A DNA stretch of 58,440 nucleotides from Prevotellaceae bacterium (GCA_029218445.1 JAQXRI010000137.1:1-58440), one strand, 5' to 3'; numbered from the stretch's first letter, positions 7,553 through 16,399 are shown. The notes: generated from the letters alone by a model not told the origin. Made by a program: numbers and translations.

Positions 7553-8827
7553 TTATTCTTGGTTTGTTGTAAATTTCAGGTTATAAATCTCTTTCAGCAT
7601 CTCAATCTCGTGAATGGTCAGTTGAATGCGGGCCGTGTTTTCGTTGTTTATCTCACGCACGAGGTCGTTTACGTCGATTATGCCATGCGAGAGTTTCGAC
7701 TCGGCTGCCTTGCGTATCGACGTGCGGAGGTCGATTATCTCCTCGTCATTGGCCATGAGTTGGCGATAGCGCGCTATGTTCTCGTTCTGCTGAATCTGCT
7801 CGATGTTGTTGTCAAACAGGAAGCGTTGGCGGCTTACCTCTGCCGTCTCGCGCTGAAGCTGTATCTTTGCCTTGTCGTTCTTGTGGGTGTATAGTACGCC
7901 CAGGTTCCACGTCAGTTTTGCGCCAATCATGCCGTTCCACGACAGCCTTCGGCTCATCATGTCGTCAAACATGTTGTATCCCGGATAGCCGTAATAGCCT
8001 TGGGCGAACACTCCCAGTCGGGGCATCAGTGCCGCATTGAGTGCCTTTTCCCGGCTGTCGGCAAGTCGCAGCTGTGCGTCAATCACTTTCAGCTCAGGCC
8101 GCAGGTTTGCTGTGTGTGTCGTTGCCGCGTCGGGTAGGGTGGGCTTCACTGCCTGTTTCATCTCCATGCCGCAGAATGTTGACAGCATTGCCATGAGTGC
8201 CTTTCGTTGCGATTTTAGGCTTGTCATCTGCTGCACCACGTTCAGCCGTTCGGCCTTCACGTTGTTATAGTCGCTTTCGGCAGCCGTGCCTCCCTTCAGC
8301 ATCGAGGCCAGCTTCTGCTCGTTGCCTTCCAGCACCTTCTGAAGGTCGGCGTTCAGCCTTATTTGTTCGTTAACGAGCAGGAGTGAGAAATACATCTCGT
8401 TCACTCGCTTGCGTACATTATATATATGTACTTCGTTCTGTAGCCGTTCCACCTCGCCTTCTGTGCGCGCCACTTGCTTTTGGCTGCTGATGTTGCCTCC
8501 ATCGTAAACGGTCTGCTGCACGTCGATGCCCACGCGATACTGGTCTTTCTTCAGCCCCTCCATGCTGAGGCCCACTTGCTGGTAGAGCTTTTGGAACTCG
8601 TCGGGAAAAGCCGTGACGTCGCTTTGCAGTGTGGCCTGTGCCGATGCCGACACCTGTGGCAGCCATCCTTTTTGTATGTTTTCCACGGTCAGCTTGGTGG
8701 TTTTTTCTATCAAGCCATACTGTTTGATTAGTGGATAGTTACGCTCTGCCGCCCGTTGACATTCCTCCAAAGTCTGTGCCATGGCAAATGCCGGAAGCAG
8801 CATGAGCGAGAAAAAAAATGTTCTCAT
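7553..8827 (-). CDS. TolC-family outer membrane efflux protein
   Basis: From the ATG at 8827 the product is about 424 residues with a signal peptide (MRTFFFSLMLLPAFAMA, cleaved before QTLEECQRAAERNYPLIKQY, the usual OEP beginning). Two helical repeats follow (about 25-215 and 230-420), with DVQQTVYDGGNISSQKQVA in repeat 1 and KLTWNLGVLYTHKNDKAKI in repeat 2, both typical of TolC proteins. The open frame extends to 9010, but only the downstream ATG gives a signal peptide. It is the first gene of the five-gene exporter operon and would form the outer-membrane channel of the tripartite pump. Confidence 0.88.
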   Translation of the reverse strand: MRTFFFSLMLLPAFAMAQTLEECQRAAERNYPLIKQYGLIEKTTKLTVENIQKGWLPQVSASAQATLQSDVTAFPDEFQKLYQQVGLSMEGLKKDQYRVGIDVQQTVYDGGNISSQKQVARTEGEVERLQNEVHIYNVRKRVNEMYFSLLLVNEQIRLNADLQKVLEGNEQKLASMLKGGTAAESDYNNVKAERLNVVQQMTSLKSQRKALMAMLSTFCGMEMKQAVKPTLPDAATTHTANLRPELKVIDAQLRLADSREKALNAALMPRLGVFAQGYYGYPGYNMFDDMMSRRLSWNGMIGAKLTWNLGVLYTHKNDKAKIQLQRETAEVSRQRFLFDNNIEQIQQNENIARYRQLMANDEEIIDLRTSIRKAAESKLSHGIIDVNDLVREINNENTARIQLTIHEIEMLKEIYNLKFTTNQE

Positions 8828-8851
8828 AATCGTCGTTTTAGTTATTATGTT

Positions 8852-8860
8852 GCAAAGATA
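8852..8860 (-). promoter_or_regulatory. -7 element for the exporter operon
   Basis: On the minus strand GATTATCTTTGCAACA contains TATCTTTGC, matching the Bacteroidota -7 box. Transcription would begin about 15 nt before the start codon at 8827. Confidence 0.5.
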
Positions 8861-9005
8861 ATCCTTTTTTTCCATATTGTACCATAAGTCACAGCTTATT
8901 TTCATCTGCACTAACGTGAATTGGCCTAATGCCAAACGGCATTCGTAAATATCTTTCACTGGCAGCGCACTACAGGAAAAAACTAAAATGCCACGCACGA
9001 AATAA

Positions 9006-9164
9006 GACATCCGTTATATGCTGAAGAACTCCGACCTCTCGATAAAGGAGATAGCCGACACGCTCGACTTCCCTAACATTTCTTTCTTCGGCAAATACTG
9101 CCGACAACACTTCGGCATGTCGCCCATGAAATTCAGAGAGCAACTGATAAAGCCCGCACAGTAG
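9006..9164 (+). pseudogene. AraC-family C-terminal helix-turn-helix remnant
   Basis: Frame: DIRYMLKNSDLSIKEIADTL, then DFPNISFFGKYCRQHFGMSP and MKFREQL. This matches the second helix-turn-helix of AraC/XylS regulators (LxxSDLSIKEIAxxLGFxNxSYFxKxFKxxxGxSPxxFR). A stop at 9003-9005 lies just upstream and no sensor or first HTH is present, so only the last 50 or so residues survive. It is divergent from the exporter operon, so it may be the relic of that operon's regulator. The ATG at 9018 leaves an open 48-codon frame. Confidence 0.75.
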
Positions 9165-9234
9165 ATGTTTTAACGCGAGTCAAGTAATACGAAATGTTAA
9201 ATAGACCCTTTTTCTAAAAGTATTTCAATGTATT

Positions 9235-9267
9235 TTTGGATATAAGTGCAAAAATGATTATTTTTGC
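9235..9267 (+). promoter_or_regulatory. Bacteroidota-type promoter for the small ORF and dipeptidyl peptidase
   Basis: TTTG at 9235-9238 and TATTTTTG at 9259-9267 are separated by 20 nt, close to the TTTG-N19/21-TAnnTTTG consensus. The start codon of the 41-residue ORF lies about 70 nt downstream. Confidence 0.6.
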
Positions 9268-9335
9268 ATCGATTAATCAAAAACAACATCATTACATTAT
9301 ATTAATTGAAAACTAACATTAAAAGAGTATTGACA

Positions 9336-9461
9336 ATGGCAACATTATGGACAAAGAAAAAGGACCAGGACGACGAGGACGAGAAATTGGCTCAGCCCTG
9401 GTCGGAACTTGTGGGACACGGAAATGTAAGCTGGCCTGACCCAAAAGAAGCCGGCCGCTGA
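9336..9461 (+). CDS. Small acidic protein of unknown function (41 residues)
   Basis: The ORF runs from ATG 9336 to TGA 9461 and reads MATLWTKKKDQDDEDEKLAQ, then PWSELVGHGNVSWPDPKEAG and R. It has a charged, acidic first half and a Trp/Pro-containing second half, with no signal peptide or membrane segment. It lies 34 nt before the dipeptidyl peptidase and after a good promoter, so the two are probably one transcript. I do not recognise the family. Support is position, spacing and the ordered composition; it could instead be a leader peptide. Confidence 0.45.
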   Translation: MATLWTKKKDQDDEDEKLAQPWSELVGHGNVSWPDPKEAGR

Positions 9462-9495
9462 CAACGCAACGTATTACTTAAGAAAACATAAAACT

Positions 9496-11943
9496 ATGAG
9501 AAAGACAATGCTGTTTGCCGCCATCATGGCGGCCCAATGCACATTCGCAGGCGTCATTCCTGTAAAGAATTTCAAATACTCCGGACCATTGGCGGTTAAG
9601 AAGCCCGTGATGGTTGACAGCGTGGACATTTGCAAGCAAAAGTTCAGCGTGGCAACACTGCTCGACACTCCGGTGAGTTTATCCAAGGCCGCGCAGGGCA
9701 GCCTGTTCTCGGGCGACGTGGCCCCTGCCGCCGCAGACGACTATGCCATCCACCTGCTGCAGTTTAAACTAACAAGCGACGGCTACACCAAGGCCACCGT
9801 CAAGGTGGAAAAGCTGAAGCACTACCAATTATTCGTGGATGGCGAAAAGTCGGACGGCAACCTCACGCTCATTCCTTCAACACACGACGTCGTGATAAAA
9901 TACTTGTCGGTAAAGGGCGAGGCCGACTCGCTGAAGGTGAGCCTCTGTTCGGACAACAACCGACTGTTGAGTGTATCGGCCGACGCAAAGCGCAGATACT
10001 CTCTTGCCGACGTGTTGAACGGAAAGCATTTCAACAACGTAATGCTGTCGGCAGATGGCCGATACCTCATAACCGCTTCGAGCGAAGTGCTGAACGCCAC
10101 AAAGACACTGCGCAACTGGACACTGACCGACCTAAAGACAGGACGCACCCTGCTGAATACCGAGAAGAGCATAAACTGGGTGCCTAACTCCACAAGCTAC
10201 TACTATACCAAAGAGATTGACAAAGGCTATCAGCTCGTGACAGTGGATGCGGCATCGGGTAGGGAAACCGTAATCGTTGAAAAGCTGCCCGAAGGCCAGT
10301 TCACCTTCTCGCCAAAAGGTGACTATCTTATAGTTTCAAGAACAATGGAAGGACCACGTGACGACCGCGACGTGCATCAGTTTGTCCATCCCGACGACCG
10401 AATGCCGGGATGGCGCGACCGCACCGTGCTGGAAAAGCTCGACCTTGCCACCGGCGTTACACAACAGCTCACGTTTGGCTACCGCCCCATACGGCTTCTC
10501 GACATTTCGTCAGACGGCCGCCATATACTGTATATGGTCAACAGTTCAAGGCTCACCAAACGTCCGACAACCCTGTACTCGATATGCCGCCTCGACCTCA
10601 CCACGATGCAGAACGATGTGATTGTGTCAAAAGACGGATTCATTGGCAATGCAAAATTTTCGCCCGACGCAAAGGACATAGTGGTAATAGGCACGCCCGA
10701 CGCATTTGGCGGCATAGGCCGAAACCTGCCGGCCGACCGCACTGGAAGCATGTACGACTATCAGTTGTTTATGGTGAATTGCGCCACACACGACGTAAAG
10801 CCTCTTACCCAGTCGTTCAACCCAAGCGTAGAAGAAGTGGCATGGAACGTCAACGACGGGAAGATATATTTCACGGCTCTCAACCGCGACTATGTTAGCC
10901 TCTACCGCATCGATGTCAAGTCGGGTAGGATAGAGCCTGTTGCGGCAAAGGAGGAAAACGTCAAAAAGTTTGCCCTCTCCGACGGAGCACCCGTAATGGC
11001 CTATTACGGACAAGGCGCATCGAACACCGACCGCCTCTATACGCTCGACCTGAAGTCGGGCAAGTCAACCCTGCTTGAAGACTTGCAGGCAGAACGCTTT
11101 GCCGACGTTGACTTTGGAGAATGCAAGGAATGGAACTTTGTCAACTCGCGTGGCGACACCATCTACGGCCGCTATTATCTGCCGCCACATTTCGACAAGT
11201 CGAAGAAATATCCCATGATAGTAAACTACTATGGCGGCTGCACGCCGACAAGCCGAAACTTCGAGAGCCGCTATCCGCATCATCTTTATGCCGCAATGGG
11301 CTATGTGGTGTATGTCGTTCAGCCAAGCGGAGCAACGGGCTTCGGCCAGGAGTTTGCTTCACGCCACGTCAACACGGCAGGCGAGGGTCCCGCCCAGGAC
11401 ATAATCGAGGGAACAAAACAGTTCTGCAGCACACACGACTTTGTCGATGCCACCAAGTTAGGATGTATTGGAGCATCGTATGGCGGCTTTATGACCCAGT
11501 ATATTCAAACAAAGACCGACTTGTTTGCTGCTGCCATTTCACACGCAGGCATCAGCGACCACGTGAGCTATTGGGGCGAAGGCTATTGGGGCTATTCCTA
11601 CAGCGAGGTGTCGATGGCCAACAGCTATCCGTGGAGCCATCGCGAACTGTTTATCGACCGCAGCCCTCTGTTCAACGCCGAAAAGATTCACACCCCGCTG
11701 CTGTTCCTGCATGGAGCCGACGACCACAACGTGCCGGTGGGCGAAAGCATACAGATGTACAACGCCCTCCGACTGCTCGACCGGCCAACCGCATTGGTAG
11801 TTGTGGAAGGCGAAGACCACCACATCCTGACCTACGACAAACGCATAAAATGGCAGAACACCATCTTTGCATGGTTTGCCAAATGGCTTCAGAACGACTC
11901 GGCTTGGTGGGACTCAATGTATGACAAGACACCCCAGCCTTGA
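9496..11943 (+). CDS. S9-family dipeptidyl/tripeptidyl peptidase (prolyl oligopeptidase fold)
   Basis: An 815-residue secreted serine peptidase. Signal peptide about 1-19 (MRKTMLFAAIMAAQCTFAG). Residues about 150-530 form the beta-propeller that restricts access to peptides; the C-terminal third is the alpha/beta hydrolase. The triad is visible: Ser661 in GASYGGF, Asp742 in HGADDHNVP and His775 in GEDHHI. The family releases N-terminal di- or tripeptides after Pro or Ala and serves peptide nutrition in amino-acid-fermenting Bacteroidales. PTP-type (prolyl tripeptidyl) and DPP IV activities cannot be told apart here. It follows the 41-codon ORF and is followed by an independent pgk promoter. 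Confidence 0.85.
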   Translation: MRKTMLFAAIMAAQCTFAGVIPVKNFKYSGPLAVKKPVMVDSVDICKQKFSVATLLDTPVSLSKAAQGSLFSGDVAPAAADDYAIHLLQFKLTSDGYTKATVKVEKLKHYQLFVDGEKSDGNLTLIPSTHDVVIKYLSVKGEADSLKVSLCSDNNRLLSVSADAKRRYSLADVLNGKHFNNVMLSADGRYLITASSEVLNATKTLRNWTLTDLKTGRTLLNTEKSINWVPNSTSYYYTKEIDKGYQLVTVDAASGRETVIVEKLPEGQFTFSPKGDYLIVSRTMEGPRDDRDVHQFVHPDDRMPGWRDRTVLEKLDLATGVTQQLTFGYRPIRLLDISSDGRHILYMVNSSRLTKRPTTLYSICRLDLTTMQNDVIVSKDGFIGNAKFSPDAKDIVVIGTPDAFGGIGRNLPADRTGSMYDYQLFMVNCATHDVKPLTQSFNPSVEEVAWNVNDGKIYFTALNRDYVSLYRIDVKSGRIEPVAAKEENVKKFALSDGAPVMAYYGQGASNTDRLYTLDLKSGKSTLLEDLQAERFADVDFGECKEWNFVNSRGDTIYGRYYLPPHFDKSKKYPMIVNYYGGCTPTSRNFESRYPHHLYAAMGYVVYVVQPSGATGFGQEFASRHVNTAGEGPAQDIIEGTKQFCSTHDFVDATKLGCIGASYGGFMTQYIQTKTDLFAAAISHAGISDHVSYWGEGYWGYSYSEVSMANSYPWSHRELFIDRSPLFNAEKIHTPLLFLHGADDHNVPVGESIQMYNALRLLDRPTALVVVEGEDHHILTYDKRIKWQNTIFAWFAKWLQNDSAWWDSMYDKTPQP

Positions 11944-12038
11944 CTCACATTTGACAAGTGGATGTGACGATTTGACGACAAACGTGCAAAAAATACAAAA
12001 AAATGTTTGTTTTCTTTCGTCATTTGGATAAAAAATAT

Positions 12039-12047
12039 TATCTTTGC
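12039..12047 (+). promoter_or_regulatory. -7 element of the pgk promoter
   Basis: TATTATCTTTGCGG includes TATCTTTGC, a good match to TAnnTTTG. The start codon of pgk is 75 nt downstream. The -33 element is weaker (TTTCG near 12015). Confidence 0.5.
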
Positions 12048-12121
12048 GGTCGCTGAAGCCAACAAGCATTAAGCCGCATATAGACATACAATAAAATATT
12101 AATGTTTAAATATTAGAAATT

Positions 12122-13369
12122 ATGAATATCGATCAATTCAACTTTGCCGGCAAAAAGGCAATTGTACGTGTGGACTTCAATGTTCCATTGGATGAGAATG
12201 GCAACGTGACCGACGAGACCCGCATCAAGGGTGCTCTGCCTACATTGAAGAAGGTGCTCGCCGATGGTGGCGCCCTCATCATGATGAGCCACATGGGCAA
12301 GCCAAAGGGCAAGGTGAAGAAAGAACTTTCACTCTCTCAGATTGTAAAGAACGTAAGCGCAAACCTCGGCGTAGAGGTTAAGTTTGCTGCCGACTGCGCC
12401 AATGCCGACGCAGAAGTGGCTGAACTGAAGCCAGGCGAGGCTCTGCTGCTGGAGAACCTCCGCTTCTATCCTGAGGAGGAAGGCAAGCCTGTAGGCGTAG
12501 AGAAGGGCACACCTGAGTTTGACGAGGCAAAGAAGGAAATGAAAGGCCGCCAGAAGGACTTCGCAAAGAAACTGGCATCTTACGCCGACTGCTACGTGAT
12601 GGATGCCTTCGGTACTGCTCACCGCAAGCACGCCTCTACAGCTGTCATCGCCGACTACTTCGATGCTGACAACAAGATGCTGGGCTATCTGATGGAGAAG
12701 GAAGTGACTGCCGTTGACAACGTGCTGAGCAACATCAAGCGTCCTTTCACAGCCATTATGGGCGGCTCTAAGGTTTCTACCAAGATTGGTATCATCGAGA
12801 ACCTCCTGGGCAAAGTTGACAACCTGATTCTCTGCGGTGGTATGACATACACATTCTCCAAGGCTCTTGGTGGAGAAATCGGCAAGTCAATTTGCGAGAA
12901 CGACAAGCTCGACGTAGCTCTCGAAGTAATAAAGAAAGCCAAGGAGAACAATGTAAACCTCGTTTTGGGTACCGACTGTATTGCTGCCGACGACTTCAAG
13001 AACGACGCCAACACTCAGATTTGTCCTGTCAACGCCATTCCAGAAGGTTGGGAAGGATTGGATGCAGGTCCTGAAACACGCAAGGCTTTCGCTGCTGCCA
13101 TAGAGGACGCAAAGACCATTCTTTGGAACGGTCCTGCCGGCGTATTCGAATTTGACAACTTCATCGGCGGCTCAAAGGCTATTGCCGACGCTATTGCCAA
13201 GGCTACTGCCAACGGTGCATTCTCACTTATAGGTGGTGGCGACTCTGTTGCCTGCATCAACAAGTTTGGCATGGCCGACCAGGTTTCTTACATTTCTACT
13301 GGTGGCGGAGCTCTGCTCGAGGCCATCGAGGGTAAGGTGCTGCCTGGCATCGCCGCAATTAAGGGATAA
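12122..13369 (+). CDS. pgk: Phosphoglycerate kinase
   Basis: A 415-residue cytoplasmic glycolytic enzyme that transfers phosphate from 1,3-bisphosphoglycerate to ADP. The N-terminal signature [20 protein letters not shown] (about 12-31) binds substrate; [11 protein letters not shown] and [11 protein letters not shown] are further N-domain motifs; [20 protein letters not shown] lies at the hinge; the C-terminal [13 protein letters not shown] and [19 protein letters not shown] form the nucleotide site. Length and motifs are normal. Transcribed alone from its own promoter and followed by a terminator hairpin. Confidence 0.98.
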   Translation: MNIDQFNFAGKKAIVRVDFNVPLDENGNVTDETRIKGALPTLKKVLADGGALIMMSHMGKPKGKVKKELSLSQIVKNVSANLGVEVKFAADCANADAEVAELKPGEALLLENLRFYPEEEGKPVGVEKGTPEFDEAKKEMKGRQKDFAKKLASYADCYVMDAFGTAHRKHASTAVIADYFDADNKMLGYLMEKEVTAVDNVLSNIKRPFTAIMGGSKVSTKIGIIENLLGKVDNLILCGGMTYTFSKALGGEIGKSICENDKLDVALEVIKKAKENNVNLVLGTDCIAADDFKNDANTQICPVNAIPEGWEGLDAGPETRKAFAAAIEDAKTILWNGPAGVFEFDNFIGGSKAIADAIAKATANGAFSLIGGGDSVACINKFGMADQVSYISTGGGALLEAIEGKVLPGIAAIKG

Positions 13370-13390
13370 TGTTTCTTTGAGATTTACGGA

Positions 13391-13427
13391 AAGCCTCGTC
13401 AAGAACATAATTGTCTTGGCGGGGCTT
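13391..13427 (+). terminator. Probable pgk terminator
   Basis: AAGCCTCGTCAAGA (13391-13404) pairs with TCTTGGCGGGGCTT (13414-13427), two G-U pairs allowed, followed by TGTTATTTC. Confidence 0.7.
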
Positions 13428-13490
13428 GTTATTTCAGCAAAATGCAATTGCACCATAGATAATCAGGTGGAAGAAGCAAGGACACAAAAA

Positions 13491-13526
13491 TGCCCCAGAA
13501 TACAGTATCACTACTCTTTCTGGGGC
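13491..13526 (-). terminator. Minus-strand intrinsic terminator
   Basis: GCCCCAGAA and TTCTGGGGC form a perfect 9-bp stem with a nested AGTA/TACT stem. Read on the minus strand it is followed by ATTTTTGTG, while on the plus strand there is no T-run, so it terminates leftward transcription. No minus-strand protein gene leads into it; it lies just past the predicted small RNA. Confidence 0.65.
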
Positions 13527-13537
13527 CTCATTACCTT

Positions 13538-13732
13538 AAAAAGACACCTATTGAATTGCTAAATGTATAATTATTTGCAATTAATCTTTCTTTGCATTCG
13601 TCCTTGACTCTATGCAAACATGCTTTGCACAGATTGACGATACCTATTTATGGCGACCTTTAACATAGCAGTCGAGCTTATTGCTTGCTAAGTGAAATTT
13701 GATTGTTTTGTCAAATAGGTCACTATTTTTAG
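13538..13732 (-). ncRNA. Predicted structured small RNA, possibly 6S-like
   Basis: A minus-strand promoter (TAACTTTG at 13746-13739) points into this 190-nt segment, which has no plausible ORF. The 5' end GACCTATTTGA (13721-13711) can pair with the 3' end TCAATAGGTGTC (13554-13543), and the latter is followed by TTTTT at 13542-13538, so the closing stem could double as a terminator. Inside, GACTgcTATG pairs with CATAgAGTC, and TGCAAA/TTTGCA makes a small hairpin. Size, end-to-end pairing and isolation resemble 6S RNA, but I cannot confirm the family. ACCTATTT near the 5' end is also complementary to AAATAGGT in the middle, so two folds compete. Confidence 0.5.
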
Positions 13733-13738
13733 GCGCTG

Positions 13739-13768
13739 CAAAGTTAATACAATATTTCCAACTACAAT
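13739..13768 (-). promoter_or_regulatory. Minus-strand promoter of the predicted small RNA
   Basis: Minus strand CCATTGTAGTTGGAAATATT then GTATTAACTTTGCAGC: TTG about 18 nt before TAACTTTG, the Bacteroidota housekeeping pattern. Confidence 0.55.
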
Positions 13769-13914
13769 GGCTTTTGAACATTTTTTATCATAAAAAAACA
13801 AAATTCCATGCAACAGGTACATTTTTTTATGGTAAAAAAGGGTTGTAAATAGGTAAAGAACATAGTAATATGCATACTTTCGCCTGTATGACATATTGTC
13901 AGTGGAAAGATTCA

Positions 13915-13931
13915 TTGGCACAATATTTGCA
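13915..13931 (+). promoter_or_regulatory. Sigma-54-type (-24/-12) promoter upstream of htpG
   Basis: TTGGCACAATATTTGCA places GG at 13917-13918 and GC at 13929-13930 with exactly 10 nt between, and matches the flanking consensus TTGGCAC-N4-TTGCA. It lies 51 nt before the htpG start codon. No convincing TAnnTTTG housekeeping box is closer. Confidence 0.6.
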
Positions 13932-13981
13932 GTTGCTGCAAGAGAATAAACAATTTGATATAACAAAATAAACATATAACT

Positions 13982-16036
13982 ATGCAAAAAGGAAACATTG
14001 GGGTTACTACAGAAAATATCTTCCCCGTAATCAAAAAGTTCTTGTATTCAGACCATGAGATTTTCTTGCGTGAAATGGTATCGAATGCTGTCGATGCGAC
14101 ACAGAAAATCAAGACACTTGCCGAGAAAGGCGACTTCAAAGGCGAATTGGGCGACTTGACCGTAAGAATCAGCATCGATAAGGATGCCAAGACGATTACA
14201 ATCAGCGACCATGGAATAGGAATGACAGAGGAGGAGATTGACAAGTACATCAATCAGATAGCCTTTTCAGGTGTCAACGACTTCCTTGAGAAATATAAGG
14301 ACAACGCCAACAACATCATTGGCCACTTCGGCCTCGGCTTCTATTCGTCGTTCATGGTGAGCGACAAGGTTGAGATTGTTACACGCAGCTATCGCGACGG
14401 CGCAAAGGCAGTGAAATGGAGCTGCGACGGTAGTCCGTCGTATGAGATTGACGATGCCGAAAAAGAGGGTCGCGGCTCAGACATAATACTGCATGTGTCG
14501 GATGATTGTAGCGAATATCTTGAAAAGGCTACAATAGAGGGACTTCTCAACAAGTATTGCAAGTTTATGGCTGTACCAGTGGCTTTTGGAAAGAAGACTG
14601 AATGGAAAGACGGCAAGATGGTTGACACCGACGATGACAATATTATAAATAATGTAGAGCCGCTTTGGACAAAAACTCCAAGCACGCTGAATGATGAAGA
14701 CTACAAGAAGTTCTATCGTACGCTTTACCCAATGCACGACGAGCCAATGTTCTGGATTCACCTGAATGTTGACTATCCGTTCAACCTTACTGGTATTCTC
14801 TACTTCCCACGTATCAAGTCGAACATTGAGCTGCAGCGAAACAAAATTCAGCTATACTGCAACCAGGTGTTTGTCACCGACCAGGTAGAAGGCATTGTTC
14901 CAGAGTTCCTCACTCTGCTGCATGGCGTTATCGACTCGCCAGACATTCCGCTGAACGTAAGCCGTTCGTATCTACAGAGCGACCGTGACGTCAAGAAGAT
15001 TTCGACCTATATCACCAAGAAGGTAAGCGACCGCCTGCAAAGCCTGTTCAAGGAAGAGCGCAAGAGCTTTGAGGAGAAATGGGATGACCTGAAGCTGTTC
15101 ATCAACTACGGTATGCTAAGCGACGAGTCGTTCTACGACCGCGCCAAGGACTACGCCCTGTTTAAGGACGTTGATGGCAAATACTTCACATACGAGGAAT
15201 ACCGAACACTTATAAAAGACGAACAGACAGACAAGGAAGGACAACTGGTTTACCTCTATGCAACAAATGCCGAGGAACAGTATTCATACATTGAGGCGGC
15301 TAAGGCCAAAGGTTACAGTGTGCTGCTGTTCGACGGACAGCTTGACACCCCAACGGTATCAATGTTTGAGCAGAAGTTTGAAAAGAGCCGCTTCACACGA
15401 GTAGATGGCGACATAATCGACCGCCTCATACAAAAGGCCGATGACAAGAAGGACGTTCTTGCCACAGATCAGCGCGACAACCTGACCGAAGTGTTCAAGA
15501 CACAATTGCCAAAACTCGAAAAGGCCGAAATATATGTAGATGTAGAAGCCATGGGCGAGGGTCAACAGCCTGTAGTAATTACACAAAGCGAATACATGCG
15601 CCGAATGAAGGACATGAGCCGATATCAGCAGGGAATGGGATTCTATGCCCAAATGCCCGACAGCTACAGCCTTGTGCTTAACAGCGACCATCCGCTTGTG
15701 AAAAAAGTTCTCGCCGACTGCGAGGCCAATACCTCAGAGGCTCTCAAGCCTATAGTTAGTGAGATAAAAGGACAGGAGGCAAGATTGGCCGCACTGCATC
15801 AGTCGCAGGACAAGAAAAAGCCAGAGGAAATTACCCAAGAGGAAAAGGACGACATGAGCAATACGCAAAAGGCAATCGAGGACGAGAAGAACAAGAAACG
15901 TGACATTATTGCAAATTATGCAAAAGGCAACAGCATTGTTCATCAGCTCATCGACCTTGCACTTCTGCAGAATGGCATGCTAAAGGGAGCGGCACTTGAT
16001 GCATTCCTGAAGCGTTCGGTTGAACTCATAGGATAA
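13982..16036 (+). CDS. htpG: Molecular chaperone HtpG (Hsp90 family)
   Basis: A 684-residue ATP-dependent cytoplasmic chaperone. The GHKL ATPase domain shows SDHEIFLREMVSNAVDATQK (catalytic Glu and Asn), SDHGIGMTEEEIDKYI (ATP-binding Asp/Gly) and GHFGLGFYSSFMVSDKV. The middle domain contains LNVDYPFNLTGILYFP and IPLNVSRSYLQSDRDVKKI, with the gamma-phosphate-contacting Arg in the latter; the C-terminal dimerisation domain runs from about 520. An acidic and basic segment, DKKKPEEITQEEKDDMSNTQ near residue 620, is characteristic of Bacteroidota HtpG. Normal length. Single gene with a stem-loop terminator downstream; regulation may involve sigma-54. Confidence 0.96.
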   Translation: MQKGNIGVTTENIFPVIKKFLYSDHEIFLREMVSNAVDATQKIKTLAEKGDFKGELGDLTVRISIDKDAKTITISDHGIGMTEEEIDKYINQIAFSGVNDFLEKYKDNANNIIGHFGLGFYSSFMVSDKVEIVTRSYRDGAKAVKWSCDGSPSYEIDDAEKEGRGSDIILHVSDDCSEYLEKATIEGLLNKYCKFMAVPVAFGKKTEWKDGKMVDTDDDNIINNVEPLWTKTPSTLNDEDYKKFYRTLYPMHDEPMFWIHLNVDYPFNLTGILYFPRIKSNIELQRNKIQLYCNQVFVTDQVEGIVPEFLTLLHGVIDSPDIPLNVSRSYLQSDRDVKKISTYITKKVSDRLQSLFKEERKSFEEKWDDLKLFINYGMLSDESFYDRAKDYALFKDVDGKYFTYEEYRTLIKDEQTDKEGQLVYLYATNAEEQYSYIEAAKAKGYSVLLFDGQLDTPTVSMFEQKFEKSRFTRVDGDIIDRLIQKADDKKDVLATDQRDNLTEVFKTQLPKLEKAEIYVDVEAMGEGQQPVVITQSEYMRRMKDMSRYQQGMGFYAQMPDSYSLVLNSDHPLVKKVLADCEANTSEALKPIVSEIKGQEARLAALHQSQDKKKPEEITQEEKDDMSNTQKAIEDEKNKKRDIIANYAKGNSIVHQLIDLALLQNGMLKGAALDAFLKRSVELIG

Positions 16037-16087
16037 TTAATATACAATGGCGTTTTAGGTAGCCTAATAGTGAAAAATAACATGGAA

Positions 16088-16121
16088 AAGTCTGTTTCTA
16101 TAGCTGAAACAGACTTTTTTT
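16088..16121 (+). terminator. htpG terminator
   Basis: AAGTCTGTTTC (16088-16098) pairs with GAAACAGACTT (16106-16116), followed by a run of T. Confidence 0.85.
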
Positions 16122-16151
16122 CATGCTTTTTTAAAAAAAGTGCCCGAAATA

Positions 16152-16184
16152 TTTGGTTGATTGAAAAAAAGTGCGTACCTTTGC
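16152..16184 (+). promoter_or_regulatory. Promoter of the tRNA-Arg pair
   Basis: TTTG at 16152-16155 and TACCTTTGC at 16176-16184 with 20 nt between, about 30 nt before the first tRNA. Confidence 0.7.
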
Positions 16185-16214
16185 ACCGCAATTAAGAAAT
16201 GAGGGACATTCGAA

Positions 16215-16288
16215 GGTTCCGTAGCTCAACTGAATAGAGCATCTGACTACGGATCAGAAGGTTGTGGGTTTGAATCCCGCCGGAATCA
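16215..16288 (+). tRNA. tRNA-Arg (ACG), copy 1
   Basis: A 74-nt cloverleaf: acceptor GGTTCCG pairs with CGGAATC, D arm GTAGCTCAACTGAATAGAGC, anticodon arm TCTGA-CTACGGA-TCAGA (anticodon ACG), T arm around GGTTTGAATCC. CCA is not encoded. Confidence 0.93.
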
Positions 16289-16325
16289 CTTTCGACAACT
16301 CATGATTGAAAAAATAATACGGATT

Positions 16326-16399
16326 GGTTCCGTAGCTCAACTGAATAGAGCATCTGACTACGGATCAGAAGGTTGTGGGTTTGAATCCCGCCGGAATCA
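16326..16399 (+). tRNA. tRNA-Arg (ACG), copy 2
   Basis: Identical to copy 1 over the full 74 nt and 37 nt downstream of it, so a recent tandem duplication. CCA is not encoded. Confidence 0.93.

Noticed and set aside
7553..9010. Start of the TolC-family gene at 9010
   Set aside because: The extension lacks a signal peptide and covers the promoter; the ATG at 8827 gives a normal signal peptide followed by the usual OEP beginning.
13688..13987. 99-codon minus-strand ORF between pgk and htpG
   Set aside because: It overlaps the htpG start and promoter, has low-complexity hydrophobic content and no start signal; the better reading of the region is the structured RNA and promoters.
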